64,000 nt of DNA. Origin: Photobacterium lutimaris. GTDB taxonomy: Bacteria; Pseudomonadota; Gammaproteobacteria; Enterobacterales; Vibrionaceae. Position 1 is the stretch's first letter, and each line of letters begins with the position of its first letter. Location: positions 1 through 64,000 of the forward strand of contig NZ_PYMH01000001.1 in the NCBI RefSeq assembly GCF_003025555.1. The letters run 5' to 3'. The notes under the pieces are model-generated. The model saw only the letters and a program-made list of their open reading frames with translations, was not told the origin of the DNA and did no database searches. This document shows, in pieces, positions 29,736 through 40,814 of the stretch. A program made the translations under genes and the position numbers.

Positions 29736-30353
29736 ATGGAACAAACTATCGAAAGTAAATTGAGTGCGATGAAGGTCGTGCCTGTGATTGCAATCAAAGA
29801 TGCAGACAACGCACAACCATTAGCTAAGGTGCTGGTTGAAAACGGTTTGCCGTGTGCCGAAATTACATTTCGTACCGAAGCTGCAGCAGAGTCAATCCGT
29901 CTGATGCGCGAAGCTTATCCTGAGATGCTAATTGGTGCCGGTACCGTTTTGACGACAGAGCAGGTTGACCAAGCTGTCGAGGCCGGCGCTGATTTCATTG
30001 TGAGCCCGGGGCTGAATCCGACGACAGTAGCGTACTGCCAACAGAAGAGTGTTGCTGTTATCCCGGGTGTGAATAACCCGAGTCTGGTTGAACAGGCGAT
30101 GTCGCTTGGCCTGAAAACACTGAAGTTCTTCCCGGCGGAGCCTTCTGGTGGTATTGGCATGCTAAAAGCGCTATCGGCGGTTTATCCGGTTGAGTTTATG
30201 CCTACTGGCGGAATTAGTCCTACCAACGTGGCTGACTATCTGGCACTTGAAAAAGTGATCGCCTGTGGCGGCACCTGGATGGTACCGAATAATTTAATTG
30301 ACCAAGGCGACTGGCACGCCATTGGTCAACTGGTGAGTGAAATCAACCAGTAA
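29736..30353 (+). CDS. eda: KDPG/KHG aldolase
   Basis: A 205-residue class I aldolase that cleaves 2-keto-3-deoxy-6-phosphogluconate to pyruvate and glyceraldehyde-3-phosphate. Motifs are VIAIKDADNAQPLAKVL, AEITFRTEAA with catalytic Glu, GAGTVLT, LKFFPAE with the Schiff-base Lys, and MPTGGISPTN. It serves both gluconate (through edd) and uronate (through kdgK at 18446). Divergent from gntK with shared GntR operators. GGGGAGAG precedes the ATG. Confidence 0.94.
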   Translation: MEQTIESKLSAMKVVPVIAIKDADNAQPLAKVLVENGLPCAEITFRTEAAAESIRLMREAYPEMLIGAGTVLTTEQVDQAVEAGADFIVSPGLNPTTVAYCQQKSVAVIPGVNNPSLVEQAMSLGLKTLKFFPAEPSGGIGMLKALSAVYPVEFMPTGGISPTNVADYLALEKVIACGGTWMVPNNLIDQGDWHAIGQLVSEINQ

Positions 30354-30478
30354 GCAAAACAACAAATTATTGGTCACCAGTATTTACATTTTATCGGGTG
30401 ACATTTAACGCATTTTATTGGGGAATAGGCGCAAAATACGCTAGCCAATTATTCTCCGTACACGCAGGAGTTTTGAAG

Positions 30479-31966
30479 ATGTCTAAAGGTTTCAGCGCGG
30501 TAGCCCGCTCGGTTGTCGAAAAAGTGGGGGGAGCAAGCAATGTCGTTGCATTGACGCATTGTATGACTCGTCTACGTTTTGTTTTGAAAGATGAAGCGAA
30601 AGTGGATGCCGCCGCCTTGAAAGGCGTAAAGGGTGTAATGGGCATCGTTCACAACGGTGAGCAGTGTCAGGTTATCATTGGTAACAATGTGGCTGCTGCC
30701 TACAAAGAAGTGATGAAGCTATGTCACGTTGATGGCGTTTCTTCTGACGACACACCGGCACCGAAGGTAAAGCTAACACCTAAAGTCATTGGGGCAAAAA
30801 TGCTGGATGCATTGGTTGGCACCATGTCACCGTTGATTCCGGCAATTATCGGTGGCTCGATGGTGAAACTTGCCGCAATGCTACTGCTGATGTTCAATAT
30901 CTATGAGTCCGATCACTCAACCATTATCCTGCTGAACACGATTGGTGACGGTGCCTTCTTCTTCCTTCCTATTATGGTAGCGGCATCGGCTGCGATTAAA
31001 TTTAAAACCAACATGTCACTGGCTATCGGTATTGCCGGTGTGCTGGTTCACCCAAACTTCATCGACCTTATGGCACAGGCGGCCGACGGCCGTGCAGTTG
31101 AACTGTTTGGTATCCCTGTAACATCTGTACGTTATACCTACACCGTAATCCCAGTTCTGATCATGACTTGGCTCCAATCGTATATTGAACGTTGGGTTGA
31201 TAGCATCACGCCTGCTGTGACGAAGAACTTCTTGAAACCAATGCTGATTGTATTGATTGCCGCGCCGGTTGGTATCTTGCTAGTAGGTCCAATGGGTATC
31301 TGGATTGGTACTGCAATTTCTACGCTTGTCTATACGATTCACGGCGCACTGGGTCCACTGGCCGTCGCTATCATGGGGGCATTGTGGCCTCTATTGGTAC
31401 TTACCGGTATGCACCGCGTATTTACGCCAACAATCATCCAAACTATTGCTGAAACAGGTACCGAGGGCATGGTAATGCCGTCAGAAATCGGTGCAAACAT
31501 CGGTATGGGCGGTGCGTGTTTGGCTGTTGCTTGGAAGACCAAAAACATTGCACTTAAACAAACGTCAATGGCTGCGGGTGCATCAGCACTGATGGCTGGT
31601 ATCTCTGAGCCTGCGCTTTACGGTGTTCTGGTTCGCCTGAAACGTCCTTTGATTGCTACGCTGATCACTGGCTTTATCGTTGGTGGTCTGGCGGGTATGG
31701 CCGGAATTGCGAGCCACTCAATGGCGGCACCGAGTTTGTTCACCAGTGTCCAGTTCATTGATGTGAATGACCCGATGAGCCTAGTGTGGGTGTTGGGCCT
31801 GATGGCACTGTCTGTTGTTCTTTCTTTTGTACTAACACTTGTCCTTGGTTTTGAAGATATTCCGAACGAAGAAGATGGTGAAAACCCAACGGCGAATAAA
31901 GAGTCGGCGAAAGAAGAAGCAGAAGAGATTGATACACCAGCCCCAGCAAAACCTGCCACGGCTTAG
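30479..31966 (+). CDS. PTS EIIBC, sucrose/beta-glucoside type
   Basis: A 495-residue membrane permease of the glucose/sucrose PTS superfamily. The EIIB domain (residues 1-90) carries phospho-Cys28 in THCMTRLRF. The EIIC domain (about 105-465) has some ten membrane segments and the GISEPALYG signature. There is no EIIA domain, so a Crr-type EIIA must act in trans. GGAG 8 nt before the ATG sets the start; an upstream reading lacks a site. The 6-phospho-beta-glucosidase gene downstream suggests the substrate is a beta-glucoside or cellobiose-like disaccharide. The acidic, alanine-rich C-terminal tail is unusual. Confidence 0.88.
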   Translation: MSKGFSAVARSVVEKVGGASNVVALTHCMTRLRFVLKDEAKVDAAALKGVKGVMGIVHNGEQCQVIIGNNVAAAYKEVMKLCHVDGVSSDDTPAPKVKLTPKVIGAKMLDALVGTMSPLIPAIIGGSMVKLAAMLLLMFNIYESDHSTIILLNTIGDGAFFFLPIMVAASAAIKFKTNMSLAIGIAGVLVHPNFIDLMAQAADGRAVELFGIPVTSVRYTYTVIPVLIMTWLQSYIERWVDSITPAVTKNFLKPMLIVLIAAPVGILLVGPMGIWIGTAISTLVYTIHGALGPLAVAIMGALWPLLVLTGMHRVFTPTIIQTIAETGTEGMVMPSEIGANIGMGGACLAVAWKTKNIALKQTSMAAGASALMAGISEPALYGVLVRLKRPLIATLITGFIVGGLAGMAGIASHSMAAPSLFTSVQFIDVNDPMSLVWVLGLMALSVVLSFVLTLVLGFEDIPNEEDGENPTANKESAKEEAEEIDTPAPAKPATA

Positions 31967-31987
31967 TGTTCCCCGACGCGTAATTTG

Positions 31988-32013
31988 AGCCACCTCTTTT
32001 GAGGTGGCTTTAT
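31988..32013 (+). terminator. Intercistronic terminator
   Basis: A 9-bp AGCCACCTC stem with TTTT loop and TTTAT tail lies between the PTS and glucosidase genes. It probably reduces, but does not block, read-through. Confidence 0.65.
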
Positions 32014-32028
32014 GACAATTTGCGGTAA

Positions 32029-33483
<1,455 letters not shown>

Positions 33484-33520
33484 ATGTGTTCTGTTGTCTG
33501 AGGGGAAACTCTGACAGTTT

Positions 33521-33561
33521 GCCGGTAAGTCCTCGTCAATCTAGGATTTACCGGCTTTTTT
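33521..33561 (+). terminator. Strong terminator after the glucosidase gene
   Basis: A 13-bp stem (GCCGGTAAGTCCT with AGGATTTACCGGC, one G-T pair) is followed by seven T residues. Confidence 0.9.
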
Positions 33562-33564
33562 CGC

Positions 33565-34479
33565 TTAATTCACCTCGTCAAACGTTGCACTATCGAGTAG
33601 TGCGCCGATAGTCTCTTCAAAGTTGAGGCCTGCTTCCTTGGCCGCCATTGGAAATACGCTACGGGTGGTCATGCCCGGTACGGTATTCATCTCAATTAGC
33701 CAGATTTTTCCGCTGTCATCCAAGAACGTATCGACCCTTCCCCAGCCCCGGCATCCCAGGGTTTCGTACGCGGCCTGTGCGGCTTCTTGCATTTGCTTTT
33801 CCTGATCATCGGCTAAGTCTGAGGGGCAGTGATAGGTTGCACTTTGATCACCGAACTTGGCATCCCAGTCAAAGAATGTATCTGATTTGATTTGCACAAC
33901 AGGTAGTGCTTTGCCGTTAAGGATGGCGCAGGTGTACTCTCTGCCGGTGATAAATTGCTCGACGAGGATGTCATCGTCATACTCAAAGGCATCAATCAAA
34001 GCTTGGTAGAGCTCCTCTGGGGAAGATGCTTTTGACACACCGATACTGCAACCCTGATTCAATGGTTTGACTACCACTGGGTAGGTAAGATCTGTCAGTG
34101 TCGTTTTGATAGTATCAGTTGGAGTGTGTTTATTTACCTTGATCCAATCCGCTGTTCGAAGGCCGTTAGAGCGCCAGATTTCTTTGGTTTTTAATTTGTT
34201 GAGGGAGATCGATGAAGCAAGCAGCCCACTGCCGGTATAGGGGATTTTGAGCAAATCTAGCAAGGCTTGAATATGCCCACTTTCACCCATGCCGCCATGC
34301 AGGGCAATGAATACTTTGTCGAGGTTGAAGAAGCCCTGCAAAGTGATATCAATATGGCGAGGGTCAATCTTGATAGCTTCGTGGCCCAGCGACTCAACCG
34401 CATCGGCAATACAATTGCCAGATTTTAATGAGACTGCTCGCTCACTAGAATCTCCGCCGTATAAAATTCCAATTCTCAT
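33565..34479 (-). CDS. ddl: D-alanine-D-alanine ligase
   Basis: A 304-residue ATP-grasp ligase that makes the D-Ala-D-Ala dipeptide of peptidoglycan in the cytoplasm. It begins MRIGILYGGDSSERAVSLKSG. Further signatures are HGGMGESGHIQALLDLLKIPYTGSG, VVKPLNQGCSIGVSK, ILVEQFITGREYT and WLIEMNTVPGMT. The length is normal for the Ddl B type. The start at 34479 matches the family N-terminus; the 63 extra codons upstream are not conserved-looking. It is a free-standing gene rather than in the mur-fts cluster, so a second ddl copy may exist elsewhere. Confidence 0.9.
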   Translation of the reverse strand: MRIGILYGGDSSERAVSLKSGNCIADAVESLGHEAIKIDPRHIDITLQGFFNLDKVFIALHGGMGESGHIQALLDLLKIPYTGSGLLASSISLNKLKTKEIWRSNGLRTADWIKVNKHTPTDTIKTTLTDLTYPVVVKPLNQGCSIGVSKASSPEELYQALIDAFEYDDDILVEQFITGREYTCAILNGKALPVVQIKSDTFFDWDAKFGDQSATYHCPSDLADDQEKQMQEAAQAAYETLGCRGWGRVDTFLDDSGKIWLIEMNTVPGMTTRSVFPMAAKEAGLNFEETIGALLDSATFDEVN

Positions 34480-34896
34480 GGTTGTGGTTCCGATTAAGCT
34501 TTGCCGTATAAAAAATTTAAACGGAAAGTGCAAACGATTTTGCTGTGAAAATGTTACATATCCAAGCAGGTAGGGATATAAAAGTGCTTGTATAGTGTTT
34601 AGTAGTGTATTGTAACGATGTGAATATAATTCTGGGCTTATATGTACTGAAAGTATGACAGTGAGCATAACTTTATTTTCATCATGGAAAAGGTTGTCTT
34701 ATTTTTGAACTGGGGATGGAGTTGTTTTCAGCTAACACGAAATAAATATCCGGCTTGGGAGTGTTCAATAAACTGGCAATACTGGATTATGACACTTTCC
34801 CGTGGATACCCTGGGCAATATGGTTGCGAAAGGTAGGGCTATCGGATTAATCCCACAGGTAGGCATGATGTCATGGTCGTTTAATAGAGCGACAGC
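34480..34896. other. A+T-rich intergenic region
   Basis: This 417-bp stretch between ddl and the terminator of the lysine transporter holds no open frame with a ribosome site and no repeat that I can support. It presumably carries the ddl promoter. Confidence 0.4.
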
Positions 34897-34930
34897 AAAA
34901 AAAAAAGAGCAAGGCCATAACCTTGCTCTT
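34897..34930 (-). terminator. Terminator of the NhaC-family transporter gene
   Basis: A 9-bp AGAGCAAGG/CCTTGCTCT stem is followed on the minus strand by about ten T residues. Confidence 0.9.
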
Positions 34931-34952
34931 TGTCGTTGAACGGTTCCGTGTA

Positions 34953-36539
34953 TTAACTTGTCACAGGTTCGGCTGCCATAACCGGCTTGCTCTTGCGAAC
35001 AGCAAAGGCACAGAAGGCCAGGAACCAAAGACCACTCACAGCAACACCCGCCCAAGCAGAATGAGTGTAACCGATAGCGAGGTAACCCAATAGGGCACCG
35101 AAAGCAACCGAACATGCGTACGGTAGCTGGGTCATAACATGGTCCATGTGGTGACAACCTGCACCGGTCGCCGACAAGATACTGGTGCTTGAAATTGGCG
35201 AGCTGTGATCACCAAATACCGCGCCTGCCAACACCGCTGATAGCATCGGAAGCAGTAATGCGATGTCACTGGCAGCAGCAATATCACCGGCTAGCGGTAG
35301 CATAATACCGAAGGTGCCCCAGCTGGTACCAGTGGCAAATGCCATGGCACAAGATAGCAGGAAGACAACCGCTGGAAGCAGTTCAACAGGCAGGTTGCCG
35401 TTTGACATGGAAGCTAGGTAAATACCGGTTTGCATGTCACGGACAACGGCACCAATGGTCCAGGCAAAGAACAGGATGATGATCGCTGGCATCATGGCAG
35501 AAATGCCCTGTGGTGCCGCTTTCATCCAGCTGTCCGTACCCAACTTCAGGCGAAGAGCCAGTGTAATAGAAACCACTAGACTGCAAATCGCACCGTAGAC
35601 CAGTGATGAACCGACATCGGTGTTTTCAAAAGAGCCAATCACGCTGAAGGCTTCGCCATTGGCAGCAAGTACATCTGCGCCCGATTGCACCATGAAAAAG
35701 ACTGTCGCCATTGTCAGGGTCAGGATAGGCAATACCATATCGATCATACCGCCTTTGGCAGATTCTGGAACGTCAACCTCCAAACCTGCTGGCTTACCTT
35801 TGGATTCATCCCATAGCTTACCTTCCAGCGCCCATTTCTCATGCTTGCGCATTGGGCCGATATCAAGTTGGAAAGCGATAACGCACAGTACCATGACCAA
35901 GGTGAATACCGCATACAGGTTCATTGGCATCATCTCGACAAAGGCCGAGATAGGGCTCTGATCTGTCACGCCATGTGCCATCATGATACCGCCTACCAAT
36001 GCGATGATATAGGCGCCCCATGACGAGATAGGCATCAGTACACAAACCGGAGCGGCTGTGGAATCAAGTAGGTAGGCCAGTTTTGCGCGGGAGATATTGA
36101 AACGGTCGGTAACCGGACGGCAGATAGCACCCACAGATAGGCTGTGGAAGAAGTCATCGATGAAGAAGATAAAGACCATCAAACCGGTAAGGGACTTAGC
36201 ACTGCGGCGATCTTTGCAACGCACCGCCGCCCAGTCGGCAAACGCTTGGGTTGCCCCGGATACACTCATCAGGCTGATCAGTGCACCAAGCAGTAACATG
36301 AAGATGATCATGTTGACGTTGTCGCCATTCATGGTGCCGTCGACCCAGACAATTGCCAACACTTTTTCAACCAAGTACTGCAGTGACGCTAGCGGTGAGT
36401 AATGGTTTAGCATTAGTGCGCCAGCGGTAATACCTGCCCCAAGGGAGAGCAGCACGCGCCGGGTGGTTACCGCGAGGATAACGGCCAACATGGCGGGGGC
36501 AACGGACAACAGGGAGTCCGAAAAATCTACAAGGTTCAT
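34953..36539 (-). CDS. NhaC-family transporter, probable lysine transporter
   Basis: A 528-residue NhaC-superfamily carrier with about eleven membrane segments. FFIDDFFHSLSVGAICRPV and FATGTSWGTFGIMLPLAGDIA are typical motifs, and FGDHSSPISSTSILSATGAGC is a family signature. NhaC-type proteins were first described as Na+/H+ antiporters, but in gammaproteobacteria those behind lysine riboswitches are predicted lysine importers (often called LysW). The lysine riboswitch immediately upstream supports that role here. The ATG at 36539 follows the riboswitch; a longer reading would translate through the aptamer and is rejected. Confidence 0.87.
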   Translation of the reverse strand: MNLVDFSDSLLSVAPAMLAVILAVTTRRVLLSLGAGITAGALMLNHYSPLASLQYLVEKVLAIVWVDGTMNGDNVNMIIFMLLLGALISLMSVSGATQAFADWAAVRCKDRRSAKSLTGLMVFIFFIDDFFHSLSVGAICRPVTDRFNISRAKLAYLLDSTAAPVCVLMPISSWGAYIIALVGGIMMAHGVTDQSPISAFVEMMPMNLYAVFTLVMVLCVIAFQLDIGPMRKHEKWALEGKLWDESKGKPAGLEVDVPESAKGGMIDMVLPILTLTMATVFFMVQSGADVLAANGEAFSVIGSFENTDVGSSLVYGAICSLVVSITLALRLKLGTDSWMKAAPQGISAMMPAIIILFFAWTIGAVVRDMQTGIYLASMSNGNLPVELLPAVVFLLSCAMAFATGTSWGTFGIMLPLAGDIAAASDIALLLPMLSAVLAGAVFGDHSSPISSTSILSATGAGCHHMDHVMTQLPYACSVAFGALLGYLAIGYTHSAWAGVAVSGLWFLAFCAFAVRKSKPVMAAEPVTS

Positions 36540-36627
36540 GATCTCATCACACCTACAACTTAAAGGTGGAGATCTACCGAAAGGAAGTGTAACTAAGACG
36601 CAGAAGGTATGACTTGTTACCCCTTCA

Positions 36628-36786
36628 GGTAGCGCTCCATAGGTAAATACTATGGCAGTTCTGTGCCTATTCGACACAGACCCAGCGACTGAGTTGATAG
36701 CTGCAGTCACTTCGGCGCTGACTCCTTTCTCCGGCTTCACAGGTATCACCCTCTGCTCGGTTACTCTTAGGCAGCGCGCCTCTACT
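36628..36786 (-). promoter_or_regulatory. Lysine riboswitch (L box)
   Basis: On the minus strand the leader reads AGAGGCGCG, then AGAGTAACCGA, GAAAGGAGTCAGCGCCGAAG and GCTGGGTCTGTG in the order and spacing of the lysine aptamer. It closes with a CATAG/CTATG stem and GAGCGCTACCT pairing back to the 5' strand. It lies about 90 nt before the transporter start. No classical terminator was found between them, so control may be by hiding the ribosome site. Confidence 0.88.
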
Positions 36787-36979
36787 GATTTAGGGAATAT
36801 CACCGTTAATCCTACTGGATTTTGATGATAAGTCGAACATTATATACGGCTGAATAATTATGTCAGCTAATAATCAGCTTTTTTCATCGTGTTCATTAGA
36901 ATCTTGGTTTGTACAGTTAGCCCCTTTTCTCTGATTATCTCATTTACCCATATCAGGGTTTAAATTTTAAGGAGCTACC

Positions 36980-38896
36980 GTGTTTTCTCGTAAACACTTT
37001 GAATTGATCGATAAGCCGACGTTTTTCGGGGCGTTGGGCATGCTGATCTCGGTTGTGGTGCCCTTGCTGCTGTTTCCAGTGCAAGGTGCCGAATGGATTG
37101 CCATCGCCAAAACCTTTATGACCGATAAACTCGGTTTCCTTTATTTGTCGCTCGGTGTCGCCGCATTTTTCTTTATGATCTACATCGTTTTTTCCGACAT
37201 CGGCCAAATCAAGTTAGGTGATCCTGATGAAAAGCCCGAATTCACCACGGCATCCTGGGCAGCAATGCTGTTCTGTGGTGGTATCGGTGCCAGTATCCTG
37301 TACTGGGGTACGATTGAGTGGGCGTATTATTACCAATCACCGCCGTTTCAGCTTGAACCGGGGAGTGAAGAGGCGGTGCGCTGGGCGGCAACGTATGGCT
37401 TGTTCCACTGGGGACCGATAGCTTGGTCTATCTACTTGGTTCCAGCCTTGCCGATTGCGTATTTCTTCTATGTCCGTAAGCAGCCGGTACTGAAGGTATC
37501 GGCGGCGTTGATGCCGGTTATCGGTGAAGCCCGCAGCTATGGTTGGTTGGGTAAAGTCATTGATGTGTTGTTTATCTTTGGTCTGCTCGGTGGCGGCGCG
37601 ACAACACTTGGTCTTGCTGCTCCTTTGATCACTGAAGGTGCCAACTACTTGTTTGGCGTACCAAAAGACACTGTAACCCAGATCATCGTTTTGATGCTCT
37701 GTACTGCAATCTTTGCGTATTCGGCCTATGCCGGAATGGAAAAAGGGATCAAGTTCCTCAGTAATATCAACTTCTGGGGTGCACTTGGTTTGTTGGCCTT
37801 TGTGTTGATCTCCGGCCCAACCATTTTCATGCTGGAAACCGGGCTTGATTCATTGGGCCGTATGCTGTCGAACTTCTTTGTGATGGCGACATGGGCCGAA
37901 CCGTTCGGTGGCTATGGTTCGTTTGAGAATACCCACTTCCCACAGGACTGGACCATTTTCTACTGGGCGTGGTGGCTGGTGTTCGCACCGAGCATGGGCT
38001 TGTTTGTTGCTCGAATTTCTCGTGGCCGCACCATTAAACAAATGGTAACGGGGTCGATCTTCTTTGGGTCGATGGGCTGCTTTTTGTTCTTCATGATCTT
38101 GGGTAACTACGGTCTGTCGCTGCAACTGTCAGGCGCACTGGATGTTGTTGGTATCCTCAATAGTGAAGGGGCAACCAAGGCTATTTTCTCAATCCTTGAG
38201 CAACTGCCTTACAGTACTGCTGTTATTGCCGCGTTCACGTTATTGTGTTTGATCTTCACTGCGACCACGTTTGACTCGATTTCATATATCCTGGCATCGG
38301 TGGTACAGAATAATGTGACGGAAGACCCAATGCGCTGGAACCGTTTGTTCTGGGCCTTTGCATTGTCATTTATGCCGTCGGTGCTGCTATTTATGGGAGG
38401 CTTGTCGACCCTACAGACCGCAGCCATTGTTGGTGGCCTGCCGCTGTTGGTTATTGCGGTGATGCTGATGATATCGGCGGTGAAGGCGGCGAAGCTTGAT
38501 CTGACCCACCAGGAAGGCTACGAAGATCCGGTGATTAATATCGAGGAACTGCCCGATGTTGACCCTTGGTCGAAAGAAGGAATGGCGCTGACCAAGTTTG
38601 ACGAGCTGAAAGACATCGCGATGGCCGCTGCAGAAGCTGAACGTGAAGCCTTGTATAAAGTGTGGAAGCTGAAGAAAAAGATGCGTGCCGAAGCCATGGC
38701 GAATGGCGAGTCTGCTTTTGAACTTAGCGAGGCGCCACAAGAGCGACTGGATCAACTCCAGCAGTTGATGGACGACGCCATGTCAGCAAAAGAGAATAAA
38801 CTGGCGGCTTCGGAAGAAGCACAGGAAGCGCGTAAGGTGTTTGATGAACTGATGCGAAGCCGTATTGAAGCGATGGTGGATCAAGCCGTTAATTAA
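36980..38896 (+). CDS. BCCT family transporter
   Basis: A 638-residue betaine/carnitine/choline-type transporter with twelve predicted membrane segments. The conserved WAWW...FAPSMGLFVARISRGRTIKQ segment corresponds to the TM8 tryptophan signature, and GGIGASILYWGTIEWAYYY lies in TM3. A GTG start follows AAGGAG by 6 nt. Unlike short members, it has a charged helical C-terminal extension of about 120 residues, rich in Glu, Ala and Lys, which may form a regulatory coiled coil. The substrate cannot be read from sequence; choline, glycine betaine or carnitine are usual. Confidence 0.88.
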   Translation: MFSRKHFELIDKPTFFGALGMLISVVVPLLLFPVQGAEWIAIAKTFMTDKLGFLYLSLGVAAFFFMIYIVFSDIGQIKLGDPDEKPEFTTASWAAMLFCGGIGASILYWGTIEWAYYYQSPPFQLEPGSEEAVRWAATYGLFHWGPIAWSIYLVPALPIAYFFYVRKQPVLKVSAALMPVIGEARSYGWLGKVIDVLFIFGLLGGGATTLGLAAPLITEGANYLFGVPKDTVTQIIVLMLCTAIFAYSAYAGMEKGIKFLSNINFWGALGLLAFVLISGPTIFMLETGLDSLGRMLSNFFVMATWAEPFGGYGSFENTHFPQDWTIFYWAWWLVFAPSMGLFVARISRGRTIKQMVTGSIFFGSMGCFLFFMILGNYGLSLQLSGALDVVGILNSEGATKAIFSILEQLPYSTAVIAAFTLLCLIFTATTFDSISYILASVVQNNVTEDPMRWNRLFWAFALSFMPSVLLFMGGLSTLQTAAIVGGLPLLVIAVMLMISAVKAAKLDLTHQEGYEDPVINIEELPDVDPWSKEGMALTKFDELKDIAMAAAEAEREALYKVWKLKKKMRAEAMANGESAFELSEAPQERLDQLQQLMDDAMSAKENKLAASEEAQEARKVFDELMRSRIEAMVDQAVN

Positions 38897-38978
38897 TGGG
38901 GCCGCCCTTTGAGCTGGAGGGCGGCAAGCAATCAGAATGTTATTCATCGTTGTGATTGACGCCAGCAAATGCTCTGAT

Positions 38979-39017
38979 AAGGCCCACTGTTTTTACCAAA
39001 CAGTGGGCCTTTTTTTT
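38979..39017 (+). terminator. Strong terminator after the BCCT gene
   Basis: A 14-bp perfect stem (AAGGCCCACTGTTT and complement) with a 5-nt loop and eight T residues. Confidence 0.92.
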
Positions 39018-39022
39018 AACGG

Positions 39023-40519
39023 TTATTGACTGATGAGTGTTTTCATTAGGTCAAAAACGTTAGTGTTATCGATATAGTCACCCGTTGCGCCAGTGTTGTT
39101 ATATTTATCAGCATATTGCGGGTCATTGCCGTTGATATATTGATTGATCAACTCAGTGCCAGCACCTCTGAGGTAGACACGAACCAGTTCATTGGTGTGG
39201 TCACCACTGTAGTATTTCACTGTTGGCATGACGTGCTTGCCTGGGTTTTCTACTGGGGCATAAGCATTTTGGTCTGAGCTACCACCCAGCACATAAGAGT
39301 TGCCGTGGTCGGTAGTCACGATAAGCAGGGTCTCCTCCCAGCTACTCTCTTTTTCGACCCAGTCTGCGACGGCCTGCACCGAGTTATTGAAATCAACCTG
39401 CTCTTCAATAATTCGAGCAGTGTCATTAGCATGTGCCGCCCAGTCTACAGCCCCACCTTCAACCATCAGGAAGAAGCCCTTTTCATTCTGGCTGAGATAA
39501 TTGATAGCTCCCTGAGTCATTGTTTTCAGGCTGGGTTGGTTTGTCAGGAATGGACAGCCGTAAGCCGTTTGCTTTTGTTCGGTGGTACAGTTTGAACGGC
39601 TCTGTTGCAGGGTCGAGTCATTTGGTACCAAGCCAAAAAGCGGTCCCTCCATCGTGTTGTTATCCGCGGTGTTGTTCGCCAGGCGTTCAAACGCCTCTTT
39701 TGTTTCGATTAACGTCCAAGGCTGGGAAGCACCTTCGGCAAACATAGCTCCCTCTTTGACCATGCGCCAGTCACTTTCGCTGAGGTATTTGTGATTATGA
39801 GTCGCGCGCGGTGTGCCGTTGTTATCAAATTCAGGGTGGCCTGCGCCCATGATCAAGTCGGCCATACCGCCGGTCAGCATCTTGCTACCCAGGGTGGCGT
39901 ATTCATTGCGGCTGGTATGTTGGGCTCCAAAGACTGCTGGTGTGGCATGGTTGAATTGAACGGATGTCACGATGCCGGAAGAACGGCCACTGCGGCGTGC
40001 TATTTGCGCGATAGTCTCAAGTGGCTGGCCGCAGTAATCAACACTGATCGCACTGTTATAGGTTTTTCGGCCTGTTGCCAGCGCAGTGCCTGCGGCGGCG
40101 GAGTCTGTAGCCCCTTTGTTGATATAGCTGTAACCCGAAAATGGTCGGGTATAGTTACCAGAGACTTCATCAACGATGGTTTCATCCCACACCTTTTCAG
40201 CTTCATAACTGATTTCAGGTGTTTCATCTGTCGTACAGTCTGCCGGATTGCTAGTGCTGCTTAGTGGGAAGGTAGTCATTGCCAAGCGCGTATCTATATC
40301 AACGTAGGGCGCTACATCGTTCAGTTTCTCGCCGTGTGTCCAATAAGTCGAAACATCCCAAGCCCCATCACTGGCACCATCAGTAATCATCAGAATGACA
40401 TTTTTAACTGCGGGCACTGTGCCATCTTTCGCGTTGTTGTCACTGCTGGAGTTACACCCTGTGATAAGAGCGGCGCCAACCAATAGTGCGATGCATGATT
40501 TATGTGTTTGAAAAAACAT
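39023..40519 (-). CDS. Lipoprotein alkaline phosphatase
   Basis: A 498-residue alkaline phosphatase of the PhoA superfamily, exported as a lipoprotein (lipobox ITGC). The nucleophile region is ATDSAAAGTALATG. Metal ligands appear in LMITDGASD, MVEGGAVDWAAHAND and IVTTDHGN. Two cysteine-containing insertions (CTTDE; CTTEQ...GCPF) could form disulfides. It would release phosphate from organic esters at the periplasmic face of a membrane. It converges with the BCCT gene across the terminator at 38979. No Pho box was confidently seen. Confidence 0.9.
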   Translation of the reverse strand: MFFQTHKSCIALLVGAALITGCNSSSDNNAKDGTVPAVKNVILMITDGASDGAWDVSTYWTHGEKLNDVAPYVDIDTRLAMTTFPLSSTSNPADCTTDETPEISYEAEKVWDETIVDEVSGNYTRPFSGYSYINKGATDSAAAGTALATGRKTYNSAISVDYCGQPLETIAQIARRSGRSSGIVTSVQFNHATPAVFGAQHTSRNEYATLGSKMLTGGMADLIMGAGHPEFDNNGTPRATHNHKYLSESDWRMVKEGAMFAEGASQPWTLIETKEAFERLANNTADNNTMEGPLFGLVPNDSTLQQSRSNCTTEQKQTAYGCPFLTNQPSLKTMTQGAINYLSQNEKGFFLMVEGGAVDWAAHANDTARIIEEQVDFNNSVQAVADWVEKESSWEETLLIVTTDHGNSYVLGGSSDQNAYAPVENPGKHVMPTVKYYSGDHTNELVRVYLRGAGTELINQYINGNDPQYADKYNNTGATGDYIDNTNVFDLMKTLISQ

Positions 40520-40760
40520 ATCTTTTTACTCCCTGTTAAGATGGTGGGAATTTAACCTTAGGAGTGTGACGGTTATATTAATAATAGAGCTGGTGATGTT
40601 GCTAAAGAGACTCTTGTTGAGCAAGATCTTCTGATTGGCGAAGTTCATCAAATTGACAAAAATCATTAATTCGGTGGTAACAGGCTATGTATTCTCGTTT
40701 GCGGCATGTTAGGGATACGGTGCTTTATAGATACCCAGACGTAGCCAATAGTCTTAATCG

Positions 40761-40793
40761 AAAAATGCCGAGTCACCATGACTCGGCATTTTT
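40761..40793. terminator. Bidirectional terminator after the carboxypeptidase gene
   Basis: A 14-bp stem (AAAAATGCCGAGTC and complement) with ACCAT loop. A and T runs at both ends allow use in either direction; the minus-strand carboxypeptidase gene ends just to the right. Confidence 0.88.
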
Positions 40794-40814
40794 AATTGTT
40801 CAAGATAATCGGTG

